This document shows, one piece after another, positions 5,625 to 6,962 of a stretch of DNA of 6,962 nucleotides. Numbering within the stretch: position 1 is the stretch's first letter; each line of letters begins with the position of its first letter. The translations under genes were made by a program, and so were the position numbers. This DNA comes from Acidobacteriota bacterium (GTDB lineage Bacteria > Acidobacteriota > Terriglobia > Terriglobales > Acidobacteriaceae). Where the stretch lies: contig JAJZFE010000498.1 in the NCBI GenBank assembly GCA_021798655.1, positions 1-6,962 of the forward strand. The letters are read 5' to 3'. The notes under the pieces were generated by a model. The model saw only the letters and a program-made list of their open reading frames with translations. It had not been told where the DNA came from and made no database searches.

Positions 5625-5903
5625 ATGCCGCTATTCAAGAGAAAGCAGAAGGGTCCACCCACTGGCGATACCGGCCAGGAAGCCCTGTATCTGAAGAGCC
5701 TCAGCGACCGCCAGGTGCAGGTCACGGTCAAGCTGCGCGATGGAGAGGTCGTGCAGGGCTGGATCGAGTACTTCGACGACATGATGGTTCGCCTCACTCG
5801 CGAGGGCAAGCCGAACCTCTTCATCTACAAGACCCAGATCCGTACCATCAGCGAAGGCTCTGCCTCGTCGCTGCGCCGCAGCGGCCAGCGCGAACCGGCA
5901 TAG
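5625..5903 (+). CDS. Hfq/Sm-like RNA-binding protein
   Basis: The 92-residue protein contains an Sm/Hfq fold at about residues 18-77, flanked by a basic N-terminus (FKRKQKG, 4-10) and a short basic tail. Alignment by eye with E. coli Hfq gives QEALYLKSL for the N-terminal helix, VQVTVKLRDGEVVQGWIEYFD for Sm1 and LFIYKTQIRTIS for the Sm2 signature (YKHAIS in E. coli). Hfq forms a hexameric ring that binds sRNAs and mRNAs. Here the helix Gln (Gln18), the FD pair (Phe50-Asp51) and Tyr68-Lys69 are kept. However, proximal-site His57 is Thr70, Gln41 is Asp52, Phe42 is Met53 and distal-site Tyr25 is Lys36. I read it as a diverged Hfq that may bind RNA differently. AGAGAG 7-12 bases before the ATG serves as the ribosome-binding site. 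The gene lies 45 bases before the phosphatase gene, probably on the same transcript. An Sm-like protein with a non-Hfq role is the alternative. Confidence 0.8.
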   Translation: MPLFKRKQKGPPTGDTGQEALYLKSLSDRQVQVTVKLRDGEVVQGWIEYFDDMMVRLTREGKPNLFIYKTQIRTISEGSASSLRRSGQREPA

Positions 5904-5948
5904 CTCGCCCTTGCAACCAGCGCAACCCGCAGTCTGAACAGGAAGTCC

Positions 5949-6818
5949 ATGTCCGAGTTTCTACCCATCGCCGAATCCATCGCCCGCGAGGCCGGCTCAC
6001 TGCTACGCGAGTTCTACCACCGAGGCGTCTCCGCCGAGTACAAAGGCGATGTCGACATCGTCACGGAGGCCGATCGCGCGAGCGAAGCGCTCATCGTTCG
6101 ACGGCTGCATGACGCCCTGCCTGCACACGGTGTCTACGGCGAAGAAGGCACCCGCTCGGGACTCGACGCCGAGTATCGCTGGTACATCGACCCTTTGGAC
6201 GGAACGACAAACTTCGCACACGGCTTTCCGGTCTTCGCCGTCGTCATGGGCTGCGAACGCCGAACGCCAGACCTCAAACCTGACGAGGACGGCGAGATGG
6301 TCGCTGGGGTGATCTACGATCCTCTGCGCGACGAGATGTTCACGGCCGCGCGCGGCGAAGGTGCGTTCCTCAACGGAACTCGCATCCACGTCTCCAACGC
6401 CAGGCTGCTGCAGGAGTCGCTCATCGCAACCGGCTTCCCCAGCCAGAAGCGCCACCGCAGTCCCAACGTGCACTTCTACCAGGAGTTCACGCTGCGCAGT
6501 CACGGCGTCAGGCGAGCGGGAGCGGCGGCTATCGACCTCGCCTACGTGGCCTGCGGACGCCTCGAAGGCTACTGGGAGTTCCAACTCAACCCGTGGGACA
6601 CCTCCGCAGGCTACCTGCTCGTCGAGGAGGCAGGCGGCACCGTCACCCACTTCAACGGCAACAAGTTCACCCTCGACAGCCGCGAAGTTCTCGCAACCAA
6701 CGGTCACATCGCGGCAGAGATGCAGCACCTCTTCGTCGAGATGTTCGCGGGCCGCGGCTTGGAGCCCATCCCCACACCGGCCGAGTTCGCTGCCCGCCGT
6801 GTGAGCGCCGAGCAGTAA
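5949..6818 (+). CDS. Inositol monophosphatase / SuhB-family phosphatase
   Basis: The 289-residue protein belongs to the Mg2+-dependent, lithium-sensitive phosphatase family that hydrolyses inositol monophosphate and similar sugar phosphates in the cytoplasm. All core motifs are present: Asp36 in DIVTEAD (36-42), Glu65 in GEEG (64-67), the WYIDPLDGTTNFAHGFP block with metal ligands Asp81 and Asp84, and Asp217 in NPWDTSAG (214-221). RAGAAAIDLAYVACGRLEGYWE (189-210) is the usual substrate-side segment. An acidic insert of about 12 residues (about 104-116) sits before the AGVIYDP strand, and the C-terminal tail (about 268-289) is longer than in SuhB. AGGA 7 bases upstream supports the ATG. In E. 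coli, SuhB also binds NusA and takes part in rRNA antitermination; whether this one does cannot be seen. Histidinol-phosphate phosphatase and CysQ-like members share the fold, but the motifs fit IMPase/SuhB best. Confidence 0.9.
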   Translation: MSEFLPIAESIAREAGSLLREFYHRGVSAEYKGDVDIVTEADRASEALIVRRLHDALPAHGVYGEEGTRSGLDAEYRWYIDPLDGTTNFAHGFPVFAVVMGCERRTPDLKPDEDGEMVAGVIYDPLRDEMFTAARGEGAFLNGTRIHVSNARLLQESLIATGFPSQKRHRSPNVHFYQEFTLRSHGVRRAGAAAIDLAYVACGRLEGYWEFQLNPWDTSAGYLLVEEAGGTVTHFNGNKFTLDSREVLATNGHIAAEMQHLFVEMFAGRGLEPIPTPAEFAARRVSAEQ

Positions 6819-6857
6819 ACTCCGCCTCGTTCAGTCCGAGTTGTGAATATCCCCGGT

Positions 6858-6887
6858 TTGGGCACTGCCCGTTTTTGTTGCTAAAAT
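6858..6887 (+). promoter_or_regulatory. Extended -10 promoter for the gene starting at 6940
   Basis: TGC followed by TAAAAT (6879-6887) is an exact extended -10 element with a five-of-six hexamer. A weak -35 (TTGGGC, 6858-6863) lies 18 bases upstream. Transcription would start near 6894, leaving about a 45-base leader before the ATG at 6940. Confidence 0.5.
6860..6876 (+). terminator. Short GC hairpin with T-run after the phosphatase gene
   Basis: GGGC (6860-6863) and GCCC (6867-6870) pair across a 3-base loop and are followed by GTTTTT. It is placed correctly for a terminator of the upstream gene, but a 4-bp stem is short, and it overlaps the -35 region of the next promoter. Confidence 0.3.
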
Positions 6888-6939
6888 TGTCTTCCAGCTA
6901 CCGGATTGCTTCGGGCAACACATTCAAGGAGATCTACAA

Positions 6940-6962
6940 ATGGCGTACGTTATCGCAGAACC
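6940..6962 (+). CDS. Start of a new gene, probably a ferredoxin (partial)
   Basis: Only the first seven codons and part of the eighth are in the window, reading MAYVIAE then CC, most likely Pro. A strong AAGGAG (6926-6931) lies 8 bases before the ATG and an extended -10 promoter lies upstream, so this is a real gene start. From memory, MAYVIAEPC is how many bacterial 4Fe-4S/7Fe ferredoxins begin, which is the basis of the product guess. The cysteine motifs that would prove it lie beyond the window edge. Confidence 0.6.

Noticed and set aside
4637..5824. A 395-codon open frame on the minus strand, opposite the VWA gene
   Set aside because: It covers the VWA gene and part of the Hfq-like gene in antisense, has no recognisable motif and is explained by high GC codon bias on the plus strand.
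1..6962. CRISPR arrays, tRNA or rRNA genes, insertion sequences, phage or defence genes
   Set aside because: I found no regularly spaced repeats, no cloverleaf or rRNA motifs, and no transposase, integrase or nuclease signatures on either strand.

Overview
The window is GC-rich bacterial chromosome, and its gene content points to an acidobacterium of the Terriglobia type (Granulicella/Terriglobus/Edaphobacter-like). The main clues are a secreted VWA protein of the acidobacterial 'VWFA-related' family, an MscL with a C-terminal four-cysteine tail, a MoaD-MoaE fusion, and degenerate TTTGTCATTC-type intergenic repeats of a kind I associate with these genomes. This taxonomic call is an inference from families and style, not from a marker gene.

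Layout. Positions 1-160 hold the end of a response-regulator receiver domain (+). Positions 161-461 are a non-coding convergent spacer with degenerate repeats and a hairpin. Three minus-strand genes follow, read right to left: mscL (3791-3393), a secreted M28-family zinc metallopeptidase related to glutamate carboxypeptidase II (3310-1178), and a TonB-C-domain protein (1109-462). A divergent promoter region (3792-3896) separates these from a plus-strand series: a moaD-moaE fusion (3897-4613), a VWA-domain exported protein overlapping it by 4 bases (4610-5563), an Hfq/Sm-like protein (5625-5903) and an inositol-monophosphatase/SuhB-family protein (5949-6818). The window ends just inside a new gene (6940 onward), probably a ferredoxin, with its own promoter and a strong ribosome-binding site.

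How the genes relate. The minus-strand genes all act at the cell envelope: a tension-gated channel, an exported peptidase and a periplasm-spanning TonB-like protein. The plus-strand genes are functionally mixed: molybdopterin synthase, a secreted MIDAS protein, an RNA-binding protein and a sugar-phosphate phosphatase with possible RNA-related moonlighting. Apart from translational coupling of moaDE to the VWA gene, I see no strong evidence that they form one pathway.

No clearly new system is visible. The items most worth a second look are a 9-bp hairpin that buries the ribosome-binding site of the peptidase gene, the loss of the glutamate-recognition residues in that peptidase, the diverged RNA-binding signature of the Hfq-like protein, and the four-cysteine tail on MscL.
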